Below are positions 19,168-28,457 of a DNA stretch of 64,000 nucleotides, piece by piece. The stretch comes from Flavobacterium psychrolimnae. Its GTDB lineage: Bacteria; Bacteroidota; Bacteroidia; Flavobacteriales; Flavobacteriaceae. Made by a program: the position numbers and the translations under genes. Every line of letters starts with the position of its first letter. Positions within the stretch are counted from its first letter, which is position 1. The stretch covers positions 1-64,000 of the forward strand of contig NZ_QNUX01000001.1 of NCBI RefSeq assembly GCF_003312425.1. The letters run 5' to 3'. The notes beneath the pieces were generated by a model. It had not been told where the DNA came from, searched no databases, and saw only the letters and a list, made by a program, of their open reading frames with translations.

Positions 19168-19204
19168 AAAAAGCCCGAAATCTAAATTGATTTCGGGCTT
19201 TTTT
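19168..19204. terminator. Bidirectional terminator between susD and arginase genes
   Basis: A 15-base stem AAAAAGCCCGAAATC / GATTTCGGGCTTTTT with a 6-base loop, giving a U run in both directions. It serves the convergent susD and arginase/ornithine aminotransferase operons. Confidence 0.88.
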
Positions 19205-19219
19205 ATACATTCTAAAAAA

Positions 19220-20182
19220 TTATTCAGTAGGAATAATAAGCTCCGCGCTAATCGCTTCTAAAACTTCAAAAGCAGTTTCTGCCATTTTATTTCCTTTGGT
19301 ATCTAATAAAGGATTAATCTCAACAAACTCGATACAAACTACCTTTTTGGTTTGGATAATTTGATTGATGATTGCAATAATTTCATACTGATCAAAACCT
19401 TTTGGAACCGGAGTTCCTGTTCCATAAGAAATCATATCGCAATCCATAGAATCCACATCAAAAGAAATATACAAAACTTCACAATGCGACAATTTTGACA
19501 ATGCTTCAGTAACACATTTGTGCAAACCTCGATAACGCACTTCGTCAACCTTATAATTTTTGATCTGCAATTTTTCAATTTGCTTATCTTCCTCTTCTTC
19601 GGTATCCCGAACACCAAAATAAATCAGATTTTCGGCTAAAACTTTCGGTCCTTTATAGCCAATATTTTTCATGTCTTCCCAATGCTGTTGCGTTTCAGCT
19701 GGGACTTCGTTATTCTGACAACTCAAATTATCATCGCCTAGTGCTGCAGACAATGGCATTCCGTGAATATTTCCAGATGGCGAAGTGTAAGGCGAATGCA
19801 AATCAGCATGGGCATCAATCCAAAATACACCAATATTTTGCTCTGGATACGCCGCTTTGATTCCACTTAAAGTTCCTAATGCTGAAGAATGATCTCCCGA
19901 TAATACTATTGGAAAATAATTCCCTTCTATATTTTTTTTGACCGCATTACAAACTCGGGTGCATTGCTCCACAACGTGCTCAATCCTTTTGGCCGAGGAA
20001 CTGCGATTTTTATCATAAATCGATTCGTTATGCGTTTTTACATCTTCAAACTCAAATTGATTAAAATAATCACTGTTTTGATTTATTGCAGCAATTTCGA
20101 CAGCATCAATTCCTAAATCGGAGCCACGTGTACCGGCTCCAATATCAGATCTGTTCTTTATTAATTTTATCGTTTTTCCCAT
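19220..20182 (-). CDS. rocF: Arginase (ureohydrolase family)
   Basis: A 320-aa manganese enzyme that hydrolyses arginine to ornithine and urea. All metal-binding motifs are visible: SGDHSS (H98), WIDAHADLHSP (D123, H125, D127) and ISFDVDSMD (D242, D244), plus SGNIHGMPLS for substrate binding. Length and motifs fit arginase better than agmatinase. Its ATG overlaps the stop of the ornithine aminotransferase gene (TAATG), so the two enzymes of arginine breakdown are made together. Confidence 0.9.
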   Translation of the reverse strand: MGKTIKLIKNRSDIGAGTRGSDLGIDAVEIAAINQNSDYFNQFEFEDVKTHNESIYDKNRSSSAKRIEHVVEQCTRVCNAVKKNIEGNYFPIVLSGDHSSALGTLSGIKAAYPEQNIGVFWIDAHADLHSPYTSPSGNIHGMPLSAALGDDNLSCQNNEVPAETQQHWEDMKNIGYKGPKVLAENLIYFGVRDTEEEEDKQIEKLQIKNYKVDEVRYRGLHKCVTEALSKLSHCEVLYISFDVDSMDCDMISYGTGTPVPKGFDQYEIIAIINQIIQTKKVVCIEFVEINPLLDTKGNKMAETAFEVLEAISAELIIPTE

Positions 20183-21465
20183 TATCTGAAATCATTTAAT
20201 GCTCTTTCGATAATAGCCAAACATTCGTGTATTTGAGCTTCCGTAATTACCAATGGCGGTGCAAATCGAATTTTGTTTCCATGTGTTGGCTTTGCCAATA
20301 ATCCATAATCTCTGAATTTCATACAAATATCCCAAGCCAAATCAGATTCTTCATCACTGTTGACAACTATGGCATTCAATAATCCTTTTCCTCTCACCAA
20401 TGTAATTAATGGATTTCTGGAAGCAATCTCATTCAGTCCCGTTCTTAAAACCTCTCCTAAGTAAGCTGCATTTTGCGCCAAATTTTCATCTTTTACTACT
20501 TCAAGTGCAGCAATAGCAACAGCAGCTGCAATAGGATTTCCTCCAAAAGTAGATCCGTGTTGTCCCGGTTTGATAACATTCATAATGTGATCATTTGCTA
20601 AAACTGCCGAAACCGGATATACACCACCAGAAATTGCTTTTCCTAAAATAAGGATATCTGGTTTCACTTCTGGAGTATTTTCACATCCTTTTTTACAATC
20701 GCAATTTCCACAAGTGGCCAATAATCTTCCCGTGCGCGCAATTCCTGTTTGCACTTCATCCGCAATAAACAAAACATTATGTGCTTCACAAAGTGCTTTC
20801 GTTTTTGCTAAATATCCTTCGGAAGGAACATAAACTCCTGCTTCACCTTGAATAGGTTCCACTAAAAATCCTGCTATATTTTTTGTTGATTTTAAAACGT
20901 TTTCCAATGCTTCGACATCATCGTATGGAATTTTAATAAACCCAGCTGTGAATGGTCCGAAGCTTTTACGGGCAGTTTCATCGTTCGAAAATGAAATGAT
21001 TGTTGTAGTCCTTCCGTGAAAATTGTTTTCACAAACGATAATTTGCGCTTGATTTTCAGGAATTCCTTTAACCTCATAAGCCCATTTTCTGCATAACTTT
21101 AAAGCCGTTTCTACTGCTTCTGCACCAGTATTCATGGGCAACACTTTATCAAAATCAAAATACTTAGTCACATATTCCTCAAAAGGTCCTAATTGATCAT
21201 TGTGAAAAGCACGCGACGTCAGCGTCAATGTTTGCGCTTGTTTTATCATGGCACCCACAATTTTTGGATGACAATGTCCTTGATTTACGGCAGAATATGC
21301 CGACAAAAAATCATAATATTTTTTTCCGTCTACATCCCAGACATAAACACCTTCGCCTCTTTCTAAAACTACTGGTAAGGGATGGTAATTGTGTGCACCA
21401 TATTGATTCTCTTTTGCTATCAAAGCTTCAGATTTTGAAGAAAGGTTTTGTTCTGTATGTGTCAT
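20182..21465 (-). CDS. rocD: Ornithine aminotransferase with Cys-rich insertion
   Basis: A 427-aa class III PLP aminotransferase that converts ornithine and 2-oxoglutarate to glutamate semialdehyde and glutamate. Motifs include [16 protein letters not shown] (111-126), the NFHGRT loop (148-153), EVQTG with D236 just before, and the PLP lysine K276 in ILGKAISGG. An unusual Cys-rich segment, [10 protein letters not shown] (C252, C255, C257, C261), is inserted just before the KPDILILGK motif and could form a small metal site. I recall similar segments in other flavobacterial members. It is the first gene of the operon with arginase and is divergent from an Lrp regulator. Confidence 0.9.
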   Translation of the reverse strand: MTHTEQNLSSKSEALIAKENQYGAHNYHPLPVVLERGEGVYVWDVDGKKYYDFLSAYSAVNQGHCHPKIVGAMIKQAQTLTLTSRAFHNDQLGPFEEYVTKYFDFDKVLPMNTGAEAVETALKLCRKWAYEVKGIPENQAQIIVCENNFHGRTTTIISFSNDETARKSFGPFTAGFIKIPYDDVEALENVLKSTKNIAGFLVEPIQGEAGVYVPSEGYLAKTKALCEAHNVLFIADEVQTGIARTGRLLATCGNCDCKKGCENTPEVKPDILILGKAISGGVYPVSAVLANDHIMNVIKPGQHGSTFGGNPIAAAVAIAALEVVKDENLAQNAAYLGEVLRTGLNEIASRNPLITLVRGKGLLNAIVVNSDEESDLAWDICMKFRDYGLLAKPTHGNKIRFAPPLVITEAQIHECLAIIERALNDFR

Positions 21466-21493
21466 GATATTTCGGATTTACTATTTGAAAGCA

Positions 21494-21523
21494 CAAAATT
21501 AGTATTTTTTTTTAATTTACCAA
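21494..21523 (-). promoter_or_regulatory. Promoter of the rocD-arginase operon
   Basis: Minus strand: TTG at 21523-21521, a 19-base spacer and TAATTTTG at 21501-21494, a full match to the Bacteroidota consensus, 28 bases ahead of the rocD start. The Lrp gene diverges about 200 bases away, so Lrp could act here. Confidence 0.7.
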
Positions 21524-21696
21524 TAAAAATAAATATTTTGACTTTTAAAAAGAGTATATATAAAAATATTTATTTAATTTAGATGAAAAATAAGTCATAT
21601 TTTAAATTTAAAATTCGATTTACAGTTCTATTTCGAAATAAATAAAAATAAGTACTTTTATACAAACACAGAAGCATCATTTATAATTAAGCCAAC

Positions 21697-22149
21697 ATGG
21701 ATATAGTAGACGAATTCGATATTAATATTATTAAAGAATTAGAGAAAGATGGAAGAATGGCATATTCAGCCATTGCAGCAAACTTAAAAATATCAAATAC
21801 AATGGTGCATCAGCGCATCAACAGATTAATGGATCAAGGAATACTTACCGGGATAAAACCTATAATCAATGAAAAAAAAGTAGGATATGATTGGGGATCT
21901 TTTACAGGAATCACGCTGAATAAAGATCAAGATTCGGATAGAATTATTGAAGAACTAAAAAAAATACCAGAAATAACCGAGTGTTATTACATTACGGGAT
22001 CGTTTACCCTTTACATAAAAATTATTGCCAAAGACCACGAACACATGCGCAAAGTCCTTTATGAAAAAATTGATACTATTCCCGGCATTGCCAAAACAGA
22101 TTCTATAATTGAATTGGGTTGTGCTTTTAAAAGAAATGTTTCTTTGTAA
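21697..22149 (+). CDS. Lrp/AsnC-family regulator
   Basis: A 150-aa regulator. The N-terminal helix-turn-helix spans about residues 8-55 (DINIIKELEKDGRMAYSAIA, then NTMVHQRINRLMDQGIL). A RAM ligand-binding domain follows from about 65 (GITLNKDQDSDRII, CYYITGSFTLYIKI). Lrp proteins sense amino acids. Its place, divergent from rocD-arginase and 40 bases ahead of the cyanophycinase-like gene, makes arginine or ornithine a sensible effector; this is inferred. Confidence 0.88.
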   Translation: MDIVDEFDINIIKELEKDGRMAYSAIAANLKISNTMVHQRINRLMDQGILTGIKPIINEKKVGYDWGSFTGITLNKDQDSDRIIEELKKIPEITECYYITGSFTLYIKIIAKDHEHMRKVLYEKIDTIPGIAKTDSIIELGCAFKRNVSL

Positions 22150-22189
22150 TATTCATTTTGAAATTGAATTAACTTCCAAAAAATAACCA

Positions 22190-23053
22190 ATGCTAAAATT
22201 AACTCATTCCCTACTCTATTTCAAATTTTTCATTGGCTTACTTGCATTTTTATTTTGCGGAAGTTTACAAGCGCAAAAAACGAAAGGAAAGTTATTCATC
22301 ATTGGTGGTGGACATCGATCTGATGCATTGATGACGCAATTAGTAACACTGGCGGATTTGGGGAAAAAAGATTATGTGGTTGTGTTACCAATGTCAACCG
22401 AAGAACCGGATAGTGCTTATATTTATTTCAAAAAGCAATTCGAAAAACTGACTCCAAATCCAATTGTTATGTTAAATTTTGACAATACAACGGCTTTTAA
22501 TAAAGTATTGAACGATTCCTTGCAAAACGCCAAGTTAATTTTCATTAGCGGAGGCGATCAATCCCGGTTTATGAATGTCGTTAAAAACACTCCAACATTT
22601 ACAGCAATTCACCACGCTTACAAAAACGGAAGCACAATTGCCGGCACCAGCGCCGGAGCGGCAGTAATGTGTGAGCACATGATTACGGGAAATCAGAAAT
22701 TAGAGTCCAAATACACCGAAACTTTTAACAATATCAGATACGATAATCTGGAAACAACTATCGGTTTGGGACTTGTAAAAAACGTGATTATCGACCAGCA
22801 TTTTCTAAAAAGAAGCCGCTACAACCGTTTACTCTCTGCTTTGATTGAATTTCCAACTCACATAGGAATTGGCATCGACGAAAGTACTGCGCTGATTGTT
22901 CGCAATAAAGAAATAGAAATTGTTGGCGAAAGCGAAGTTATTGTGGTCAAAAAGCCGAAAGGAATTACCAGATTTAAAAAAGAGAATTTAGTAAGTATCA
23001 AAAGCTTAGAAATGGCTGTGTATCACGAAGGTCAAAAATTTAAAATTAAATAA
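22190..23053 (+). CDS. Exported cyanophycinase-like peptidase (family S51)
   Basis: A 287-aa protein with a signal peptide (hydrophobic core about residues 11-28, ending LQAQ). Its catalytic domain matches cyanophycinase: the nucleophile S154 in AGTSAGA, GGDQ (121-124), the IDQHFLKRSRYNRL segment carrying the catalytic His, and GIGIDEST. Cyanophycinases cut the Asp-Arg polymer cyanophycin to beta-Asp-Arg dipeptides; S51 relatives can have other peptide substrates. It is 40 bases after the Lrp gene and 2 bases before the acylase gene, so a three-gene unit is likely. Confidence 0.85.
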   Translation: MLKLTHSLLYFKFFIGLLAFLFCGSLQAQKTKGKLFIIGGGHRSDALMTQLVTLADLGKKDYVVVLPMSTEEPDSAYIYFKKQFEKLTPNPIVMLNFDNTTAFNKVLNDSLQNAKLIFISGGDQSRFMNVVKNTPTFTAIHHAYKNGSTIAGTSAGAAVMCEHMITGNQKLESKYTETFNNIRYDNLETTIGLGLVKNVIIDQHFLKRSRYNRLLSALIEFPTHIGIGIDESTALIVRNKEIEIVGESEVIVVKKPKGITRFKKENLVSIKSLEMAVYHEGQKFKIK

Positions 23054-23055
23054 AA

Positions 23056-25257
23056 ATGAAATATTTTAAGAATCATTTAGCAGCTGCAGTATTCATTTTT
23101 TGTTTTAGTTTTCCAATGTTGTCGCAGCATGCAACGACTGCCGAAATAGAACGACTAAAAAAAATATCGCAACAAGTCACCATCATCAGGGACAATTGGG
23201 GAATTGCACATGTATATGGAAAAACCGATGCGGATGCCGTTTTTGGAATGTTATATGCGCAATGTGAAGACGATTTCAAACGCGTAGAAATGAATTACAT
23301 TGAAAAACTCGGACGACTCTCGGAAATCAAAGGACAGTCCGTTTTGTATAATGATTTAGAAATTAAACTTTTGATGGACACCGAAGAAGCCAAAGCCGAT
23401 TATAAAAAAGCTGCGCCTTGGTTGAAGAAATTATTAAACAGTTATGCGGACGGAATCAACTTTTACCTGTACAATCACCCCGAAGTAAAACCCGCTTTAT
23501 TGACTCATTTTGAACCGTGGTTCCCGTTGCTTTGGACCGATGGAAGCATTGGAGCCATAAGCACAGCTGATCTTTCAACGGGAGAATTGAAAGCTTTTTA
23601 CTCCGGAAATACGGATAAAGTGTCGTATAAAGAACGCGAAAAAGATGTGCAAACCGGCTCAAACGGATTTGCAATTGCTCCTTCAAAAACGGCATCAGGA
23701 AATTCCATTTTATACATTAATCCACATACTACTTTTTATTTCAGGCCAGAAATACAAATGAGCAGCGAGGAAGGATTGAACGCTTACGGAGCAGTGACTT
23801 GGGGACAGTTTTTCATTTACCAAGGATTTAATGAGAATTGTGGTTGGATGCATACCTCTTCAAATGTGGATGTAGCGGATATGTATGCTGCGAAAATCGT
23901 GACCAAAAACAACCAATTATTTTACGAATACGATAATAAGTTGGTTCCGGTTATCGAGAAAAAAATAACCATCAAATATTTGGAAAACGGGAAATTGATT
24001 CCTAAAACATTCAACACCTATCATACCAATCACGGTCCGATTATGGCCAAAAGAGACGGAAAATGGATTAGCTTAAAATCTAATAATCGTTCGATGAAAA
24101 GTTTGGAGCAAAGTTGGATACGAACAAAATCGAAAAGCTTCGCAGACTACAAAACAGCAATGGATTTGAAAGCCAATACCTCAAATAATACCGTTTATGC
24201 TGATAAAGAAGGAAATATTGCCTACTGGCACGGGAATTTCGTTCCTATTCGGGACAAGAAACTGAATTGGTCAAAAGTGATGGACGGCACAACACCGGCA
24301 ACACAATGGAAAGGATTGCACGAAGTGTCAGAAACGGTACATTCTTATAATCCGATAAACGGTTGGTTGCAAAACTGCAATTCTACACCTTACACCGTGG
24401 CGGGTGACAATAGTCCAAAAGAAGAAAACTACTTGCCATACATGGCCCCGGACGGTGAAAGTTTCAGAGGATTAAATGCAGTTCGGTTATTGAGCAAAGG
24501 TGATAAATATACCTTAGACAAAGTAATTGCTGATGGCTACGACACGAAACTGACAGCTTTCGAATTTCTGATTCCTGCGTTAGTTTCTAGTTTCGAAAAA
24601 AACATCAGCGTTGAAGATCCCCTTTACGCAGAACTTTCAGAACCGATAGCGCTACTGAAAAATTGGGATTATTACGCCAAAGAAAATTCTGTGGCTACAA
24701 CTCTGGCTGTGGAATGGGCTTATAAATTAGATCCAATTATTCAAAAAGTGTATACTGATGAAGGAGAATTCGACCAAGTGGAAAACACGATGAATTTTAC
24801 AAAAAATGCTTTTCCGGATCAACTGATTCCGCAATTGCAAATGGTGGTGAATGAATTGAAAATTAAATTTGGAACCTGGCAAATTCCTTGGGGAGAAATC
24901 AATCGTTTCCAAAGAACTTCCGGCGACATTAATTTGATTTATAACGATGCTCTTGAAAGTTTGCCCATAGGTTACGGACCGGCACTTTGGGGAAGTTTAC
25001 CCGCTTACAAAAGCAATTACCAAAAAGATACTAAAAAACGCTATGGAACAAACGGCAACAGTTTTGTGTGCGCAGTCGAATTTGGGCCAAAAATAAAAGC
25101 CAAATCAATACTTGCAGGCGGAAACAGCGGTGATCCAAAATCGAAACACTTTTACGACCAAGCTGAAATGTATCGAAAAGGACAATTCAAAGACGTTTTG
25201 TTCTACAAAGATGATGTCCAAAAAAATGCCGAAAAAACGTATCATCCCGGAGAATAA
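23056..25257 (+). CDS. Penicillin acylase-family Ntn hydrolase, exported
   Basis: A 733-aa secreted or periplasmic amidase with a signal peptide (residues 1-23). It has the family layout: alpha chain (about 24-200, including IIRDNWGIAHVYGKT), then the self-cleavage point G201|S202 in QTGSNGFAIAP where Ser202 becomes the N-terminal nucleophile, then the beta chain with the NENCGWMHTSSNVDVADMY region. It resembles the acyl-homoserine-lactone/aculeacin acylase branch. It follows the cyanophycinase-like gene after 2 bases. Amide, acyl-lactone or peptide substrates are all possible. Confidence 0.86.
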   Translation: MKYFKNHLAAAVFIFCFSFPMLSQHATTAEIERLKKISQQVTIIRDNWGIAHVYGKTDADAVFGMLYAQCEDDFKRVEMNYIEKLGRLSEIKGQSVLYNDLEIKLLMDTEEAKADYKKAAPWLKKLLNSYADGINFYLYNHPEVKPALLTHFEPWFPLLWTDGSIGAISTADLSTGELKAFYSGNTDKVSYKEREKDVQTGSNGFAIAPSKTASGNSILYINPHTTFYFRPEIQMSSEEGLNAYGAVTWGQFFIYQGFNENCGWMHTSSNVDVADMYAAKIVTKNNQLFYEYDNKLVPVIEKKITIKYLENGKLIPKTFNTYHTNHGPIMAKRDGKWISLKSNNRSMKSLEQSWIRTKSKSFADYKTAMDLKANTSNNTVYADKEGNIAYWHGNFVPIRDKKLNWSKVMDGTTPATQWKGLHEVSETVHSYNPINGWLQNCNSTPYTVAGDNSPKEENYLPYMAPDGESFRGLNAVRLLSKGDKYTLDKVIADGYDTKLTAFEFLIPALVSSFEKNISVEDPLYAELSEPIALLKNWDYYAKENSVATTLAVEWAYKLDPIIQKVYTDEGEFDQVENTMNFTKNAFPDQLIPQLQMVVNELKIKFGTWQIPWGEINRFQRTSGDINLIYNDALESLPIGYGPALWGSLPAYKSNYQKDTKKRYGTNGNSFVCAVEFGPKIKAKSILAGGNSGDPKSKHFYDQAEMYRKGQFKDVLFYKDDVQKNAEKTYHPGE

Positions 25258-25369
25258 TAACACCTCGGTTCATTATAAGAATTAAAAATACTGTTATCAA
25301 TTAAAAAAATCATAGTTATAATTTCAGAATAAATTAATTGAGATATTTGTAAAAATAAAAACAATCAAT

Positions 25370-26140
25370 ATGAAAAATATTTTCTTTGCCTTATTAGGAT
25401 TTCTCTTGTTTTCCAATGGCGCTATTGCACAATTGAAAGCAGTAAAATACACAGACGGAAATCAAAAATTAAACGGACTATCAATTGCTCCAAAAAAAGG
25501 AAGCAAAACTAAACCTGGAATCTTGATTCTTCCTGCTTGGAAAGGTATTGATGCCCACTCCAAACAATCAGCAGAAAAACTATCAAAAATGGGTTATTAT
25601 GCATTTGTAGCTGATATTTATGGTGAAGGAAATTATCCAACAAACACTCAAGAAGCCGGAAAGCAAGCTGGTTTTTACAAAACTAATTTTGCTGATTATC
25701 AAAGACGCATTCAATTAGCTTGGGACCAATTAATAAAATCGGGTGCAAATCCAGACAATATTGTAGTAATTGGATATTGTTTTGGAGGAACAGGAGCACT
25801 TGAAGCAGCAAGAGCAGGAATGAAAATTCAAGGAGCAGTTTCTTTTCACGGTGGTTTAGGGCGTGATGCGTCGAGAGTAAATAATCCAATCACTGCAGAA
25901 ATTTTAGTTTTGCATGGCGCTGATGACTCGTATGTGCCAGCTGCGGAAGTAGCCGCTTTCCAACAAGAAATGAGAGATACAAAAGCAGATTGGGAAATGA
26001 TTTACTACGCAAATTCCGTACATGCCTTCACTGAAATTGAAGCTGGAAACGATAATTCTAAAGGTGCAGCCTATAATGAAAAAGCAGCTAAACGTTCTTG
26101 GGAACGCATGAATTCTTTCTTAAAAGAAGTTTTGAAATAA
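25370..26140 (+). CDS. Dienelactone hydrolase-family protein, exported
   Basis: A 256-aa alpha/beta hydrolase with a signal peptide (residues 1-20, ending AIAQ). The nucleophile is Cys137 in GYCFGG. The Asp (HGADDSYVP) and His (NSVHAFTE) of the triad are present. DLH-like enzymes cleave lactones and esters; an exported form cannot be given a substrate from sequence. It is preceded by a 112-base gap and stands alone. Confidence 0.85.
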   Translation: MKNIFFALLGFLLFSNGAIAQLKAVKYTDGNQKLNGLSIAPKKGSKTKPGILILPAWKGIDAHSKQSAEKLSKMGYYAFVADIYGEGNYPTNTQEAGKQAGFYKTNFADYQRRIQLAWDQLIKSGANPDNIVVIGYCFGGTGALEAARAGMKIQGAVSFHGGLGRDASRVNNPITAEILVLHGADDSYVPAAEVAAFQQEMRDTKADWEMIYYANSVHAFTEIEAGNDNSKGAAYNEKAAKRSWERMNSFLKEVLK

Positions 26141-26241
26141 GATAGAAAATATAATTTTTTCAAAAACAGTATAAGTTCCATTTTTTTGTTAGTTTTATCA
26201 ATTGAAATTTAACAGAAATCTAGAATTTATACTGTTTTTTT

Positions 26242-27255
26242 ATGTCAAAAAGTAAAATCAGAACCGACAAAACCTGCCTCAATTGCAGGTATGTGGTTGA
26301 AAATAGATTCTGTCCTAATTGTGGACAAGAAAATACCGATACCCGAAAAACGTTTCACCACCTCTTTATCCACTTTTTTGAGGACTTGACACATTATGAA
26401 AATGCTTTTTGGCGCACCATAAAAAATCTTTTATTCAAGCCCGCAGCACTAACCAAAGAATACCTTTCCGGAAAAAGATTGTCTTATTTAGCTCCTGTTC
26501 GGCTTTATATTTTTATCAGTTTTATCACGTTTTTAATAGTTGCGATTTTCCCCAATACCGTTAATTCTTTAGAAAGCACTCCAAAAAAGGAATCAACTAT
26601 AACCACAAAAAACAAATCATTCCAAAGTAAGATTTCCAAAAATGATTCTATACAAAATCATCAAACTGAAATCGAAGAACAAAATCAAATATTCAATTTT
26701 GGATATGAATCTGTAGAACAATTAGACTCCATCCAAAAACATGCACCAGAATCTGAAAAATTATCCGATTTTAATTATTGGATGAATAAAAAAATTCAAA
26801 TCGTTAAAGAAAACAACACACAAAGTGAAATTATTGAAAAATTCATAAGCTCCTTTACCCACAATTTACCGAAAGTTCTGTTTGTATTCATGCCTCTTTT
26901 CGCTTTTTTTCTTTGGCTATTCCATAATAAAAAACGTTGGTACTACTTTGATCACGGAATTTTTACCTTACACTATTTCTCTTTTTTATTGTTGATTTTT
27001 CTACTTTTGTTTCTCATTAACAAAGCGTTATCCCCTTTTACAGAATCAAGTTTTGTTACTTTTATTCAGATTATAGTTAATTTTATTGGTATCGGATGGA
27101 TGATTTATTATTTTTATCCCGCGCACCATCGTTTTTATGGCGAAACGCGCTTGATATCTTTTATTAAAAGTAGCCTGTTATTTTTTATCAATTTTATTCT
27201 TATCATAATTATTTTATCAATTTTTGCTATTTACACCTTTATTAATTTACATTAA
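26242..27255 (+). CDS. DUF3667 membrane protein with N-terminal zinc ribbon
   Basis: A 337-aa protein. The N-terminal zinc ribbon uses C12, C15, C24 and C27 (TCLNCRY and FCPNCGQ). The phrase HHLFIHFFEDLTHYENAFWR and FKPAALTKEYLSGKR match DUF3667. A membrane segment lies near 88-105, a hydrophilic Lys/Glu-rich loop at about 110-210, and four more membrane segments follow. Function unknown. It ends 4 bases before the start of the M28 peptidase. Confidence 0.85.
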   Translation: MSKSKIRTDKTCLNCRYVVENRFCPNCGQENTDTRKTFHHLFIHFFEDLTHYENAFWRTIKNLLFKPAALTKEYLSGKRLSYLAPVRLYIFISFITFLIVAIFPNTVNSLESTPKKESTITTKNKSFQSKISKNDSIQNHQTEIEEQNQIFNFGYESVEQLDSIQKHAPESEKLSDFNYWMNKKIQIVKENNTQSEIIEKFISSFTHNLPKVLFVFMPLFAFFLWLFHNKKRWYYFDHGIFTLHYFSFLLLIFLLLFLINKALSPFTESSFVTFIQIIVNFIGIGWMIYYFYPAHHRFYGETRLISFIKSSLLFFINFILIIIILSIFAIYTFINLH

Positions 27256-27259
27256 AAAA

Positions 27260-28273
27260 ATGAAAAAAATCCCTTTATTAGGTTTAATGGTTGTTTTGAC
27301 CGTAAGCTGCACCACTCAAAAAGCGAGTGTTACTCATGTCGACCCAACAAAATACATGAATACAATTACCGCTGATGAACTAAAAACGCACCTTTACATT
27401 GTTGCTTCAGACGAAATGGAAGGCCGTGAAACCGGTTCAGCTGGTCAGAAAAAAGCAGGTGTATACCTCATCAATGAATATAAGAAAAACGGCATCAGTT
27501 TCCCTACTGGCGCATCTGACTTTTACCAAAAAGTACCCGCAGCTTTCCTGAATGCCAAACGCAATGAAAACTTACCCGATTCTGAAAACGTTTGGGCTTA
27601 CATTGAAGGATCTGAGAAACCAAATGAAGTCTTGGTGATTTCTGCCCATTACGATCACGTAGGTACAAAAAAAGGAGAAATTTATAACGGTGCCGACGAT
27701 GATGGTTCCGGAACTGTTGCATTATTAGAAATTGCTCAGGCATTCCAAATAGCAAAAAAAGCAGGACATGGACCAAAACGTTCTATCTTGTTTCTACATG
27801 TAACTGGCGAAGAACACGGATTACACGGTTCCCGCTATTACTCGGAAAATCCTTTGTTCCCGTTAGCAAATACTATTACTGATATTAATATTGACATGAT
27901 AGGTCGTCGTGATGAAGCGCACGCTGGCAGCAATAATTACGTATACGTTATTGGAGCAAACCGATTATCGACTGATTTAGATAATATTTGTACCATTGCA
28001 AACACTAAATACACCCAATTAGAGCTGGATTATAAATACAATGACCCAAAAGATCCGAACCATTTCTATGAGCGTTCTGATCATTACAACTTTGCTAAAC
28101 ACGGAATTCCATCGGTATTCCTTTTCAACGGAGTGCATGCTGATTACCACAAACCTACGGACAGTCCAGACAAAATTGAATACGATGCGTTGACTAAAAG
28201 AGCAAAATTTGCATTTGTAACCGCTTGGGAATTGGCAAACCGTACCGAAAGACCTATTGTTGATAAAAAATAG
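27260..28273 (+). CDS. M28-family metallopeptidase lipoprotein
   Basis: A 337-aa zinc aminopeptidase-type lipoprotein; the lipobox Cys is C17 (LTVSCTTQ). The dizinc site shows SAHYDHVG, NGADDDGSG, VTGEEHGLHGS, NIDMIGR and HADYHKPTDSPD, the full ligand series of family M28. I start at the ATG at 27260, which gives a clean lipoprotein signal, rather than 27224 inside the previous gene. It likely degrades peptides at the cell envelope. Confidence 0.9.
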   Translation: MKKIPLLGLMVVLTVSCTTQKASVTHVDPTKYMNTITADELKTHLYIVASDEMEGRETGSAGQKKAGVYLINEYKKNGISFPTGASDFYQKVPAAFLNAKRNENLPDSENVWAYIEGSEKPNEVLVISAHYDHVGTKKGEIYNGADDDGSGTVALLEIAQAFQIAKKAGHGPKRSILFLHVTGEEHGLHGSRYYSENPLFPLANTITDINIDMIGRRDEAHAGSNNYVYVIGANRLSTDLDNICTIANTKYTQLELDYKYNDPKDPNHFYERSDHYNFAKHGIPSVFLFNGVHADYHKPTDSPDKIEYDALTKRAKFAFVTAWELANRTERPIVDKK

Positions 28274-28317
28274 TTTTATACTTTGGGCACATCCACACTT
28301 TCACTAGCGTTACAGTG

Positions 28318-28392
28318 TGGTCGGGCTATACGTTACAATCTTTATTATCTCGTTAAAAAACGAGATAATAAAGGATTTCCACTCCTATCCCT
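28318..28392 (-). repeat. Flavobacterial intergenic hairpin element, copy 2
   Basis: Read on the minus strand it runs GGGATAGGAGTGG...ATCCTTT, a perfect 12-base stem (28341-28352 with 28361-28372, 8-base loop), then AAAGATTG and ending TATAGCCCGACC. It is the same layout as the element at 49728-49828, with a different stem sequence. Confidence 0.6.
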
Positions 28393-28406
28393 TGTGCAAA
28401 CCCCAT

Positions 28407-28445
28407 AAAAAAAGAGCTTTGAATCACTTCAAAGCTCTTTTTTTT
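28407..28445. terminator. Bidirectional terminator, M28 peptidase / histidine kinase
   Basis: Stem AAAAAAAGAGCTTTGA / TCAAAGCTCTTTTTTT around a 6-base loop between two convergent genes. Confidence 0.85.
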
Positions 28446-28457
28446 ATTCTTCATTTA

